From assembly GCA_031551885.1 (NCBI GenBank), contig JAVBMX010000031.1, positions 12,090-76,089 of the forward strand: 64,000 bases of DNA, in the 5' to 3' direction. This DNA is from Frigididesulfovibrio sp031551885. GTDB taxonomy: Bacteria > Desulfobacterota > Desulfovibrionia > Desulfovibrionales > Desulfovibrionaceae. The first letter of the stretch is position 1. The number at the start of each line of letters is the position of its first letter. Positions 38,021 to 46,417 of this stretch are shown here, one piece after another. A program made the translations under genes and the position numbers. Under the pieces are notes generated by a model. That model worked only from the letters and a program-made list of their open reading frames with translations, was not told the DNA's origin and did not search any database.

Positions 38021-39424
38021 CTAGCGACCGCGTGGCTTCCGACCGGCCGCCGGAGGGGCGGGAACGACTTTTTCCCGAACCGGCGGAGCGGGTGGAAGCG
38101 GCGGCTCCACAACAACATATGCGCCGGGAGGCTCGGGTGGAGCGGCTCCGCCCAGGGCCGCGCGAAAAAAAACGGCCAGATGGGCGTCTCGTTTTTCGCG
38201 CAGGACTTGGCGTTCCCGTTCGGGTCTTCTCCCGCAACGCAGTTCGGCGGTTTTGCCGATCTCGCAGGGGGCGAAAAGAGAATAATGGTCGGCACCGGGC
38301 AGCGTCAAGACTTCGGGCGGCAGGGCGCTCGCCTCAAATGGCCGGGCATGCTCGGCGGGCGGGTATATTTCGTCTTTTTCCGCTTCCACCACGATCATGG
38401 GAACCTGGACACGCCGCAACTCTTCCGGAGAAAACAGCATGCCGCCGGCCGGCGCAATCAGGGCCACGGCGCGGATGGAGCGTATTTCGGGCGGCCGGCG
38501 CGGCGCGCCGGGGGCATGCGGGGCGTCGGGATGGGACTGGGGCGACCTGTGGGCGTCTTCCCGGGCCGTCGGCTCCTCGTCGTGTTCAACCGCTTTCGCG
38601 ATGTCGCCTATGCGGCCGGCGACCGACGCCGCGGGCGAGGCGGAGCGGAGCGGAGCCTGGGGCTTGGGCGGAGCCGGCTTGAGCCTGGGAGCGAACGTGG
38701 TCGGCGAAGGCGAAAGAAGGGTGCGGGACTTTTCGGGCTTCAAGGCCGCCTGGATCCTGCCGGCCTCGGCCAGGCGCGCGCCGGACCAGCCGGCGCAGAA
38801 GATGTCGTGTTGGTCGACGTCGGAACAATACTTCTTGAGCAAAGGCAGCCTGGGCTCCGCGCCCAAAAGCTGCAACACGGTAATGGCTCCGTACCCGACG
38901 CCCACCAGGCCGATGCGCGACTCGTCCGCCAGGGGGCCGAGCTCCGGGTTTTCAAGCACGGCTTCCAGAGCCTGAAGCAGCAGGCGGGGGCGCTCGACGA
39001 GGTTGTCGAAGCTGAAGATTTTGCTTTCGTCGCGGAAATTGTCGCCTTCGTGGGTGGGGGCTATGACCATGTACCCCTGCGAGGCCAGAGCCGCCGCCAG
39101 ATCCGCGGAGTCATACCGGCCGCCGGCCACGTCGTGGGAGAGCAGGATGATCGGGTAATGCCCCGGCAGGGGTTTGCCGTGGCCGGCTTCAAATCGCCTG
39201 CCGTCCATGGTTGTTGCGGCCCCGGCCGCGCCGCCGGGGTACCAGACCGTGAGATCGAAGCGCAGATTGCGGCCTTCGTCCCAGACGCCGAGGGAACGGT
39301 ATGCGGCCGGTCCGGCCTGGGGCGGGCCGCCCCTGGCGGCCGCGCGGCCGGAACACAACTCCCAGAGACGCAGCAACACCAGCGCCACGGCCGCCGCGCC
39401 GCGGCGCGCCGAGCCCGGGGTCAT
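38021..39424 (-). CDS. Alpha/beta-hydrolase-like exported protein with altered nucleophile
   Basis: The 467-residue protein begins with a signal-like segment and resembles predicted dienelactone hydrolases (HGKPLPGHYPIILLSHDVAG; LASQGYMVIAPTHEGDNF). In this family the nucleophile elbow is GxSxG, but here it reads GVGYG (codons GGC GTC GGG TAC GGA), with Gly in place of Ser. A catalytic-type Asp (EAEKDEIYPP) and His (GADHYSLF) remain. An insert of about 90 residues, rich in Pro, Ala and His, interrupts the domain near 210-300, and a Pro-rich tail ends the protein. It may be a non-catalytic binding protein. It overlaps the preceding gene by ATGA. Confidence 0.78.
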   Translation of the reverse strand: MTPGSARRGAAAVALVLLRLWELCSGRAAARGGPPQAGPAAYRSLGVWDEGRNLRFDLTVWYPGGAAGAATTMDGRRFEAGHGKPLPGHYPIILLSHDVAGGRYDSADLAAALASQGYMVIAPTHEGDNFRDESKIFSFDNLVERPRLLLQALEAVLENPELGPLADESRIGLVGVGYGAITVLQLLGAEPRLPLLKKYCSDVDQHDIFCAGWSGARLAEAGRIQAALKPEKSRTLLSPSPTTFAPRLKPAPPKPQAPLRSASPAASVAGRIGDIAKAVEHDEEPTAREDAHRSPQSHPDAPHAPGAPRRPPEIRSIRAVALIAPAGGMLFSPEELRRVQVPMIVVEAEKDEIYPPAEHARPFEASALPPEVLTLPGADHYSLFAPCEIGKTAELRCGRRPERERQVLREKRDAHLAVFFRAALGGAAPPEPPGAYVVVEPPLPPAPPVREKVVPAPPAAGRKPRGR

Positions 39425-40269
39425 TTGCGCCCTCCGGCCGGGGTCCAGAGATCGACCTTGGGGAGATACGGCGCCAAGGCCGTCAGGGGAATGTCCACCC
39501 GCTGCACGCCGGCATGCTCGGCCGCGTCTCTGCCGGGGGCGAAGAACAGGGCCATGCCGTCCTGGGTCAGGGCGAAACAGGAGTAATCCAGGGGATCCGA
39601 CCCGGCCTGATAGGGCGAGACATAGCCGGAACCGTTGAAACGCCCGGCGAGTTCTTTGCGGCTGTAAAAGGAAAGAAAGGACGAAAGCCCGGATTCCGCC
39701 GCGAAGATGTCTTCCAGGCGCAGCAACCGGCCGGTCCGCAGATCGTAGGTGAAGGCGGCCACGGCCTGGATGGGTTGGAACCCTCCGGTATCCGTGGTGA
39801 TTAAAAAAACGATCGAGGCGGCGTGGGGGGAGGGCTGATACAGGCTGTAATCCATGGACAGACTGAACCGGGTGGTCTCCTCGGCGGGAATATCGGCCAC
39901 GCCCGCGACAAAGGTATCCATTTTTTGCCGGCACCAAACGGCCACGGCCTGGTCAACGGCGGGAAGGCCCACGGAGGGGTATTCCACGTCCACGGTATAG
40001 CGCTGGGTTCGTTCGCGGATGTTGTGGCGCTCTTCCAGCGCCTTGGGGGCGGATGAAGGCGGAATGACCCGGGGCTCGATTTTGCGTTCTACTTCCGGGG
40101 TAAAGCGCAGGCCGGGCGGGTCGCCCAAGGTGCGTTGGGCCGCTGCGGCGGGATGCGCGCCGAATGCGGCGAGGCAGACGGCCGCCCACAGGCAGCCGGC
40201 CCACAACGAAGCCGCGCGGGAGGCCGACAGGGGAAAGAAGAATGCCGTGCGGCCGAACCGGCGCATCAT
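39421..40269 (-). CDS. Exported DUF3298-like protein
   Basis: The 282-residue protein has a signal peptide (about 1-45; long basic start, AAFGAHPAAAAQ). Its mature region resembles DUF3298 and RsiV-type extracellular domains (YTVDVEYPSVGLPAVDQAV; TYDLRTGRLLRLEDIF; ALTQDGMALFFAPG). Such domains occur in anti-sigma factors and peptidoglycan deacetylases, but no catalytic domain is attached here. AGGAGC precedes the ATG. It is the first gene of the minus-strand operon with the hydrolase-like, thioesterase and moaA genes. Ligand unknown. Confidence 0.75.
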   Translation of the reverse strand: MMRRFGRTAFFFPLSASRAASLWAGCLWAAVCLAAFGAHPAAAAQRTLGDPPGLRFTPEVERKIEPRVIPPSSAPKALEERHNIRERTQRYTVDVEYPSVGLPAVDQAVAVWCRQKMDTFVAGVADIPAEETTRFSLSMDYSLYQPSPHAASIVFLITTDTGGFQPIQAVAAFTYDLRTGRLLRLEDIFAAESGLSSFLSFYSRKELAGRFNGSGYVSPYQAGSDPLDYSCFALTQDGMALFFAPGRDAAEHAGVQRVDIPLTALAPYLPKVDLWTPAGGRK

Positions 40270-40291
40270 GCCTTGCTCCTGAGGAAATCAA

Positions 40292-40309
40292 ACGTTTTGG
40301 GCAAAACGT
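40292..40309 (-). promoter_or_regulatory. Inverted repeat upstream of DUF3298-like operon
   Basis: A perfect ACGTTTT/AAAACGT inverted repeat with a 4-base centre lies 22 bases before the operon start. It could be an operator, or a weak terminator for the radical SAM gene upstream on the same strand. Confidence 0.35.
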
Positions 40310-40374
40310 CTTCGTGCATCTCTACGTCTTTTGACCTGCTTCCGCAAGCGGACGATCCCACCGCCGAGCAGAGG

Positions 40375-41640
40375 TCAACGCACGCGGGGGTTGAAATAGC
40401 CCAGTTGCAGGTTGGGGCATTCTTTTTTCAGGCGTTTGCGGAAGTTTAAAAAGCCCAGGGAGGGACCGGTCTCGATACCGCGCATCAGGTCCAGGTACAG
40501 TTCCGGGTCGATATTCAAGTTGCGCAGCTGGATACAGTCCACGCCGGCTTCGTTGACCAATTGGACAAGGGCGGCGGTTTCCGCTTCGGTGTCCGTGAAG
40601 CCGGGAAAAAACAGCAGGTTGAGGGAGACGAACACCCCACCTGCCTTGGCCGCGTCGATGCTTTTGCGCACGTCGGCGAATTCGTACCCCGAAGGGCGGT
40701 AGTAGCGGGCGTAACTTTCCGCGCGCACGCTGTTGCAACTCACCCGCAGAGAGGTGATTCCGGCTTTGGCCAGTTTGGCCACGGCTTCCGGCAGCGAGGC
40801 GTTGGAATTGATGTTGATCGTGCCTTGACCGCCTTCGGCCCGGAACCGGGTCACGGCATCGGCGATGAGGGCGCTTTCCGTCAGCGGCTCGCCTTCGCAG
40901 CCCTGGCCGAAAGAGAAAATCGGGTCCGGCTCGTTGCCGGCGTGGTGGCGCATGACCTCAAGCACTTCGTCCGCCGTGGGGGTGAAGGACATGCGGTTTT
41001 GCGGCGTGGCGCAGATGCGCGAACCCTTTTCCTGCTGCGAGATGCAGCCGATGCAGCGGGCGTTGCAGACCCGGGAAACGGGCAGGGGCGCTTCATATCG
41101 TCCCAGGCAGAGGTTGCGGGCAGCCGGGCAGCTGTAAGTGAGGGCGCATTTGGCGACGAGGTGCTGCATCAGCCGGTTTTCCGGGTACCGCTTGAGCAGA
41201 ACCTCGGCTTTTTTGCGCAGGGTGGCCGGGGGGATGCCCTTGAACACCTGGCGCGGATCTTCATCCACCTTTTTGGCGCAGACGTAAAAACGCCCGCCGG
41301 CAAAGCCCACGGCCCCATAAGCGAAGAGCGGCAGAACCGGGGCGTCCGCCTGGGTCGCATAGGCCGGGTGCCCGGTCAGGGTGTGGGCCGGGGCCACAAA
41401 CGCGGCCACGGCCTGCTCGTCCAGGGTTTCCACCTCGCCGGTTTCCGGGTCCAGGCCGAGGGCGAGGCGGCCGGGCAAAAGAAACAGTTCGCTTTCTTCG
41501 GGCAGGGGCATGAGTTCATCCGGCCGGGGCAGGCCGAATTCTTCCCCGTGCCTGCAGATCATCAACAGCTCCGGGTTATCGTAGATGTTGCCGGCGGCGT
41601 CCGCCGTGACCAGGCAGGGGCGAATGGAGGAAGAAACCAT
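40375..41640 (-). CDS. Radical SAM protein of unknown reaction
   Basis: The 421-residue protein has the radical SAM motif CNARCIGC near residue 190, followed by GQGCEGEPL and NINSNASLPEAVAKL, typical of the SPASM/elongator-like TIM-barrel fold. An N-terminal region of about 170 residues holds extra cysteines (CAKKVDEDP; CALTYSCPAARNLCLGRYE) that could bind another cluster. No substrate can be named and no co-operonic peptide or partner is seen. The ATG at 41640 has GGAG upstream. It appears to be transcribed alone. Confidence 0.82.
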   Translation of the reverse strand: MVSSSIRPCLVTADAAGNIYDNPELLMICRHGEEFGLPRPDELMPLPEESELFLLPGRLALGLDPETGEVETLDEQAVAAFVAPAHTLTGHPAYATQADAPVLPLFAYGAVGFAGGRFYVCAKKVDEDPRQVFKGIPPATLRKKAEVLLKRYPENRLMQHLVAKCALTYSCPAARNLCLGRYEAPLPVSRVCNARCIGCISQQEKGSRICATPQNRMSFTPTADEVLEVMRHHAGNEPDPIFSFGQGCEGEPLTESALIADAVTRFRAEGGQGTININSNASLPEAVAKLAKAGITSLRVSCNSVRAESYARYYRPSGYEFADVRKSIDAAKAGGVFVSLNLLFFPGFTDTEAETAALVQLVNEAGVDCIQLRNLNIDPELYLDLMRGIETGPSLGFLNFRKRLKKECPNLQLGYFNPRVR

Positions 41641-42137
41641 GGATTCGGCTCCGAAATTATATGAAGGATAAAACGGTTGTGCAAAATGGCGACGCGAACG
41701 GTTCGGCCTCGGACCGCCGGGGCGGCCGCCTCTCAGGGGAGGGGGTGTCGCTTTCGTCCGGAGGAAAGAACGGCCCGGCGTTGCATCGCGCCAAGCCCCG
41801 GCGCGTGCCCGAGTTGTTTCCCGAACGGCTTTGTGGTAGGCGGTGACATGCCGAGCAGGGTACGATACGGACCACCGGTCCGGCCCCTGATTACGTTGCC
41901 GCGGCCCGTTCAGGCAAGAAAAAAATACGGCATCGTCAAGCCGCCGGCCTCTTCCCGATCTTTTAGTGGGGAAAAGGAGTGTTTTCTCTGCTGCGTTGTT
42001 CCGGTGAACGCGTAAGCGGAAAACAGGAATGCGTAAGTTGTTCGTCGCAACGCTCGCGATGAGAAAGACGTCGCGGTCAAACCGACCGGACGGCACGCCC
42101 GCGGATTTGTTTTGAACTTTGTCGCTAAGATGTGGTA
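41641..42137. other. Intergenic region holding a type V repeat fragment
   Basis: No gene is seen between divergent genes. The segment 42005-42067 shares AAGCGG-AAACAGGAATGCGT and CGCTCGCGATGAGAAA with 32160-32228. The segment 42100-42130 resembles 58954-58985 (CGCGGATTTGTT). The remainder should contain promoters for both flanking genes, but I cannot place them confidently. Confidence 0.4.
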
Positions 42138-42165
42138 AAAACGATTTCCACGTAAAAATCGTTTT
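42138..42165 (+). promoter_or_regulatory. Inverted repeat next to ribosome site
   Basis: AAAACGATTT (42138-42147) pairs with AAATCGTTTT (42156-42165), ending one base before the CCGGAGAA ribosome site of the gene at 42177. It could be an operator or a leader hairpin that affects translation. Confidence 0.45.
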
Positions 42166-42176
42166 CCGGAGAATAC

Positions 42177-42779
42177 ATGTCGTCGTTCGTCGATTTGCTG
42201 CCGATTATGTTGCTTTTGGGGTTTGTCGGCATTCTGGTGATGTTTCTGGTTTTGCTGCGCTCTTTGGCCGCTCAGCGAGAGTTGTTGCGCGAGGGTTTGA
42301 GCCGGCAGCATCTCCAGTTGGCGGCTCTGGAGGCCAAACTTCAGGAAACGTTGCGCGGCGGAACCCCGCCCGGCGCGCCGGCCCGTGATGTCGGCGTCAT
42401 TCCGGCCGCCAGGCATGATCTGGACTTCGCCCCGGCGAACCCGCGCGACCTGGATTTCGCGCCCACGGCTCCGGATGATCTGAGCTTTGGGCCGGGAGGC
42501 CGGTATTCCCTTGATTTTGCCCCGGCCGCCCCGCCTACGCGGGAGCTCGATCTTGCCCAAGCCGGCCCGCACAACCTGGACTTCGCCCCGGTCGCCCCGC
42601 ATGAAGAAGACGATCTCGCCACGCTGCTGGACGGCGTGGAACACCTGCCGCCCGTGGAGACGCCGCCCGCGGCCAATCCGGCGTCGGCGGGCAAGCTGCC
42701 GTCTTTGGACGCGCCCTTTGGGGGGAACGGTCGCCCCTCCGCCGCCAAGGGTTCCCTTGACCTGAAGCTGGATTCTTGA
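42177..42779 (+). CDS. Membrane-anchored protein with LDFAP decapeptide repeats
   Basis: The 200-residue protein has one N-terminal membrane segment (about 8-28), a helical stretch likely to be a coiled coil (about 29-60), and then a run of about six degenerate 10-12 residue repeats. The repeat core is D/N-L-D-F-A-P (HDLDFAPANPR, RDLDFAPTAPD, DLSFGPGG, SLDFAPAAPP, ELDLAQAGPH, NLDFAPVAPH). The C-terminal third is acidic and low-complexity. I do not know the family. Its stop overlaps the nadK start (TGATG), so the genes are coupled. A scaffold or binding role is only a guess. Confidence 0.75.
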   Translation: MSSFVDLLPIMLLLGFVGILVMFLVLLRSLAAQRELLREGLSRQHLQLAALEAKLQETLRGGTPPGAPARDVGVIPAARHDLDFAPANPRDLDFAPTAPDDLSFGPGGRYSLDFAPAAPPTRELDLAQAGPHNLDFAPVAPHEEDDLATLLDGVEHLPPVETPPAANPASAGKLPSLDAPFGGNGRPSAAKGSLDLKLDS

Positions 42780-43678
42780 TGCAGCGCCCGGCCCGGATCT
42801 CCTCTATGGCCCTGATTCTCAAACAGGGCAACGCCGAAGCCGCCGCCGTGGCCGTGGCCGTGCGCCGGATGCTGGAAGAACGCGGCGTGGCCGTTCATCA
42901 GGCCGTGCACGGGCAAGATTGCCCCGGCTGTGACGATCTGCCGCCCGTGGACGTGATGTTGGCCTTCGGCGGTGACGGCACCGTGGTTTCCGTCAGCCGG
43001 GCCATGCTGGGCCGGGGGGTTCCCCTGGCCGGTCTCAATTTCGGCCGGGTCGGCTTTCTGGCTGAACTTACCCGCGATACCTGGCGTCCGGCTTTGGAGC
43101 GCGCCCTTGAGCACGGCTTCCTGATCGAAGAGCGCATGTCTTTGGCTTTTTCACTCAGACGTGAGGGCCGGGAAATTCATTCCGGCGAAGTGATCAACGA
43201 TGTGGTGGTCACTCGGGGAAAGCTGGCCCGACTGGTGCGTCTGGAGTTGGCCGTGGACGACAACCCGTTTATGTTCCTGCGCTCCGACGGCTTGATTCTT
43301 TCCACCCCCACCGGGGCCACCGGCTACTCCTGCTCGGCCGGCGGCCCTTTGCTGCAGCCGGGCCTCAACGCTTACGTGGTCGCGGCCATCTGCCCTTTTT
43401 TGAGCAGCTTTCCGCCTATGGTGCTGAACCCGTCCACATCGTTTTCCGTCACCGTGGGCGAGGGGGGCACCAACCTGTATTTGACCCTGGACGGACAGGA
43501 AACCCACGCGATGGAAGTGGGCGATTGCCTGCATGTGTACGGCCGGCCCGGCCGGCACCTGACGGCCTCGTTCGGCACCACGGACTACTTTGAGCGTCTG
43601 CGCAGCGTGGGGTTTGTGCAGGAATCCGCCTCGGCTCGACCCGGCATCCCCGGCCCGGCCGGAGCGGGCGAGCGGTAA
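42779..43678 (+). CDS. nadK: NAD kinase
   Basis: The 299-residue protein phosphorylates NAD to NADP. It shows the GGDGT motif near residue 63 (LAFGGDGTVVS), GLNFGRVGFLAEL near 85, NDVVVTRGKLARL near 140, and SDGLILSTPTGATGYSCSAGGP near 165-185. The ATG at 42779 overlaps the preceding stop; in-frame TTG 42776 is unlikely, and ATG 42806 would cut into conserved sequence. The C-terminal 30 residues are a variable tail. A type V repeat separates it from the next gene. Confidence 0.93.
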   Translation: MQRPARISSMALILKQGNAEAAAVAVAVRRMLEERGVAVHQAVHGQDCPGCDDLPPVDVMLAFGGDGTVVSVSRAMLGRGVPLAGLNFGRVGFLAELTRDTWRPALERALEHGFLIEERMSLAFSLRREGREIHSGEVINDVVVTRGKLARLVRLELAVDDNPFMFLRSDGLILSTPTGATGYSCSAGGPLLQPGLNAYVVAAICPFLSSFPPMVLNPSTSFSVTVGEGGTNLYLTLDGQETHAMEVGDCLHVYGRPGRHLTASFGTTDYFERLRSVGFVQESASARPGIPGPAGAGER

Positions 43679-43693
43679 CCGAATTTCCCATGA

Positions 43694-43793
43694 GAGCAAA
43701 GGAACGTTGAAACGTTGATTTGCTCCGGCGGGCATGGAAGCCTTGAACAGGTTCACATGCTCGGCGTCCATACATAATGAAATTGCTCTGAGG
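43694..43793. repeat. Palindrome-bounded repeat, type V copy 2
   Basis: It begins with a 32-bp palindrome (43694-43725; GAGCAAA and TTTGCTC ends) whose centre reads AACGTT where copy 1 reads AACTTT, with both sides changed together. It ends with GAAATTGCTCT, immediately before the AGGAGG ribosome site of the next gene. Confidence 0.65.
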
Positions 43794-43801
43794 AGGGCGG
43801 C

Positions 43802-45544
43802 ATGTCGAAACTTCCCGTTGTCGAGCACGTCAGCGATATCCGCATGGGCAAGAACCCCGCCCTGGAAGCCTGGCTGTATCATTTCCTGACGGAAAACAAC
43901 CTGGAGTACCTGCTCAACCCTTCCTTCGTCGCCTCGCCGGAGCAACTGCGCTTCATGGTCGCCCTGCGCGACGATCAAATTTACCTGCCCTGCGGGGATT
44001 CCACCTTTCAAGAGCTCTATGACCGCCGGGAAGGCCGCCGGTATATTCATGAATACCGCAAGGCCTGGCTCTTCATCGTCAAGCTGGTCAAAAGCTACAA
44101 CATGAACCGCAGCGACGAGCGCCGGGTGCTCGGGTTCTGCCGTTACCGGTTTCAGATGTACTTGGAATCGGGCATGGTCCTGCCTTCGCGCCTGATCAAG
44201 CGCCTTGTGGGCATCGTCCTGACCCAGTGCGGCGACAACGATCCCTTTCGCGACAAGAAACGCCTGGCCAACCAGCGCGCGGCCGAACGCCTGCGCGACT
44301 CGGCCGTGCGTCGGGCCCTGTTGCACTGCGCCCCGGACTTCGGCACCGCCTGCGCCGACATTCCCTCCCTGCGCTGGGAAATGGATCTGGCCGAAATCGC
44401 CCGGCTCATGCTTATCTCCACCCAGGAAGGCATGTGGGAAGGCAATATGTCGGTCTTCGACATGGAAGACGACATCAAGCATGCCCGCAAACGCTGCGAC
44501 TGCCTGCGCCGGGTATTTGGCCCGGAAAGCGAGGAGCGCCGCAAGATTCTCTTCATCCCCGACGTGGCCGGGGGATTCATGTTTGACCTGGCGCTGATTC
44601 GCGCCTTGCTGCGCCAGGGGCACCAGGTGGTTTTGGTCATGAAGGACGCCTTCTACTTCAACACGCCCACGGTGTTGGACCTGGAATACGACATGCTGCT
44701 GAAAGAGATGCTGGGCGACGCCCACGTGGTGCCGCGTGACGGCGTCTCCAAAAACGACCTTCTCCAGCTTCTGCGCGAGCGCCGCTTCCTGCTCATTTCC
44801 GACGGCACCTCGGAGCAGCTCAATCTCTACCGTACGGGCGTGACCTTCGCCCGGGCCTGGAAGGAATGCGACGTGGTTTTTGCCAAAGGTCTGCGCAACA
44901 AGCGGGTGCTGATCGACTCCAGCCACGACTTCACCCGGGACATAATCTCCTGGTGGCGGGAAGAGGACGGGAGTTTTCACATCCAGGCCAAGCCCAAGGC
45001 CCCCTGGATTCGCAAGTTCGCGGAAAAAGACCTGCTGGCCAAAGCCCGCGAGTTGATTTCGGATATGAAAAAAGCCAAGGCCGCCGGCAAGACCATCATG
45101 TTCTACAGTGCGGTCATCGGCTCCATTCCCGGCCAGACCAAGACCGCCATCGCCTTGGTCAACGCCTTTGTCGGCCGGCTGCGGGAAAAGATGGAGGGCA
45201 TCTTCATCATCAACCCGGCCGAGCATTTTGAGGAAGGCATGGACGGCGACGACCTGATGTACATGTGGGAACGCGTGCAGCGCAGCGGGTTGCTGGATGT
45301 CTGGCGTTTCCAGACCGTGGAGGATATCGAGGCCGGGTTCGTCCTGCTTGAGCGCAAAGTGCCCTCGGTCTGGACCGGCAAAGACTCCACATTTTCCACC
45401 GGCTGCACCAAAGAGATGCGCATCGCCCTCGATATGCAGCAGAAACAGCCGGAGTTGCAAATCATCGGCCCGGCCCCGGAACGCTTCTTCCGCCGACGTG
45501 ATTATGGAGTGGGGAAGTACTTCGACGCTACGCTGCGCGCTTAG
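43802..45544 (+). CDS. ARMT1/DUF89-like domain protein
   Basis: The 580-residue protein is mostly of unknown architecture. The segment ILFIPDVAGGFMFDLALIRA near residue 255, followed by GHQVVLVMKDAFYFNTPTV, resembles the DUF89/ARMT1 metal-dependent phosphatase fold. In that family this region reads DNAGE-FD-LLIEEL, then a strand and N-D. Later segments (FLLISDGTSEQLNLYRTG; CDVVFAKGLRNKRVLI) match the order expected for that fold. The N-terminal 250 residues and C-terminal 150 are not recognised. AGGAGG lies upstream of the ATG. The stop is followed directly by a type II element. Damage-control phosphatase activity is possible but unproven. Confidence 0.65.
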   Translation: MSKLPVVEHVSDIRMGKNPALEAWLYHFLTENNLEYLLNPSFVASPEQLRFMVALRDDQIYLPCGDSTFQELYDRREGRRYIHEYRKAWLFIVKLVKSYNMNRSDERRVLGFCRYRFQMYLESGMVLPSRLIKRLVGIVLTQCGDNDPFRDKKRLANQRAAERLRDSAVRRALLHCAPDFGTACADIPSLRWEMDLAEIARLMLISTQEGMWEGNMSVFDMEDDIKHARKRCDCLRRVFGPESEERRKILFIPDVAGGFMFDLALIRALLRQGHQVVLVMKDAFYFNTPTVLDLEYDMLLKEMLGDAHVVPRDGVSKNDLLQLLRERRFLLISDGTSEQLNLYRTGVTFARAWKECDVVFAKGLRNKRVLIDSSHDFTRDIISWWREEDGSFHIQAKPKAPWIRKFAEKDLLAKARELISDMKKAKAAGKTIMFYSAVIGSIPGQTKTAIALVNAFVGRLREKMEGIFIINPAEHFEEGMDGDDLMYMWERVQRSGLLDVWRFQTVEDIEAGFVLLERKVPSVWTGKDSTFSTGCTKEMRIALDMQQKQPELQIIGPAPERFFRRRDYGVGKYFDATLRA

Positions 45545-45671
45545 GGGCAACGGCCTGGTTTGGCGTGATACGGCGTCAGGCTCGTTTTGTGCTCCGGGGC
45601 AGGACATAAGAGTCCAACCCATCGCCCAAAGCTTCACCTTCCTTGTCTGACGCCAAACCAGGCCGTTGCCC
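45545..45671 (+). repeat. Structured intergenic element, type II copy B
   Basis: The 127-base element is closed by a perfect 22-bp inverted repeat (45545-45566 with 45650-45671). It starts one base after the stop of the preceding gene. Its inner part matches copy A at 23388-23513, while its outer 14 bp do not, yet still pair with each other. No other gene is in the 324-base gap before 45869. Confidence 0.8.
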
Positions 45672-45868
45672 TTCGTGGGGCTCAAACAGGGCTGCGCTGT
45701 TTTCCTTTTTCGTTGCTTGCGCGGTCACAGACGTAATGTTCACTGGGCGTTGCGGTACCACCCCCCATCAAGGGGCGCCCCAACCCCGCGCCGGCCGGTC
45801 CTCTTGCGCGACTTGCCGAAGCATCGTACCATTCCGTTGAAAAAATACCCTTTATTGAAGGTGCTCCC

Positions 45869-46150
45869 ATGAAAGAATTCCCGCTTGCCGATTTTGATGC
45901 CCTCACTCCTACTCAGGTGAACGCTTTTCTTGATGCCGTGGACAACGACCAGGTGGCCGACGATCACCCGCTGCTGGTGCATATCGAAAGCCGGGTGCGG
46001 CATTTTTCCGGTTTGGCCGGGGAAGCCATGGAAGCCGGGCAGGACTATCTGTCCGTGCTCACCCCCACGGCTTCGGCCACGGCCGTGGACGAGGTGGCCA
46101 TGGAAATGGTCCTCTCCGCCTTGGAAGAAGCCATGGACGAGGCGGAATAG
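45869..46150 (+). CDS. Small acidic protein of unknown function
   Basis: The 93-residue protein is strongly acidic (many Asp and Glu), has no cysteine and no membrane segment, and looks helical (LTPTQVNAFLDAVDNDQVADD; DEVAMEMVLSALEEAMDEAE). I do not recognise it. It has its own start with a modest ribosome site and lies between a type II and a type I repeat, so it is probably transcribed alone. Reading-frame length and composition support it as real. Confidence 0.6.
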   Translation: MKEFPLADFDALTPTQVNAFLDAVDNDQVADDHPLLVHIESRVRHFSGLAGEAMEAGQDYLSVLTPTASATAVDEVAMEMVLSALEEAMDEAE

Positions 46151-46246
46151 GACTCGGCGGACAAGTATTCCTCATTTGGTGTCCTTTGAGAGAAATCGAA
46201 TCGACGCCACAGTTCTTGGGCGGACAATGTATTCCTCGTGCCCTAT

Positions 46247-46415
46247 TGTCAAAAACCCGCGCATCGCGCGGGTTTTTGACATATGAGGGGGCTTGGGGCG
46301 CCGCCCGCGATAGAGTGAGACAGCATTACTTATATCGAGGGAGTTTCAGTGACCGGCCAAACCTTGGCAGTCCTGGCTCATTCCCCCCAGGCGGGGTTTG
46401 GGGCGGCAGCCCCAA
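46247..46415. repeat. Intergenic hairpin repeat, type I copy b (long loop)
   Basis: A perfect 15-bp leading hairpin (46247-46261 with 46267-46281) is followed by TATGAGGGGG. A 75-base insertion comes next, then CATTCCCCCC, GGCGGGG and the TTGGGGCGG-AGCCCCAA stem-loop. It sits between convergent genes and may end transcription from both sides. Confidence 0.75.
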
Positions 46416-46417
46416 TC

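Noticed and set aside
45545..45671. Type II element as a retron-type RNA with a1/a2 arms
   Set aside because: The flanking inverted repeats look similar in plan, but no reverse transcriptase gene lies nearby at either copy, and both copies sit directly after unrelated genes.
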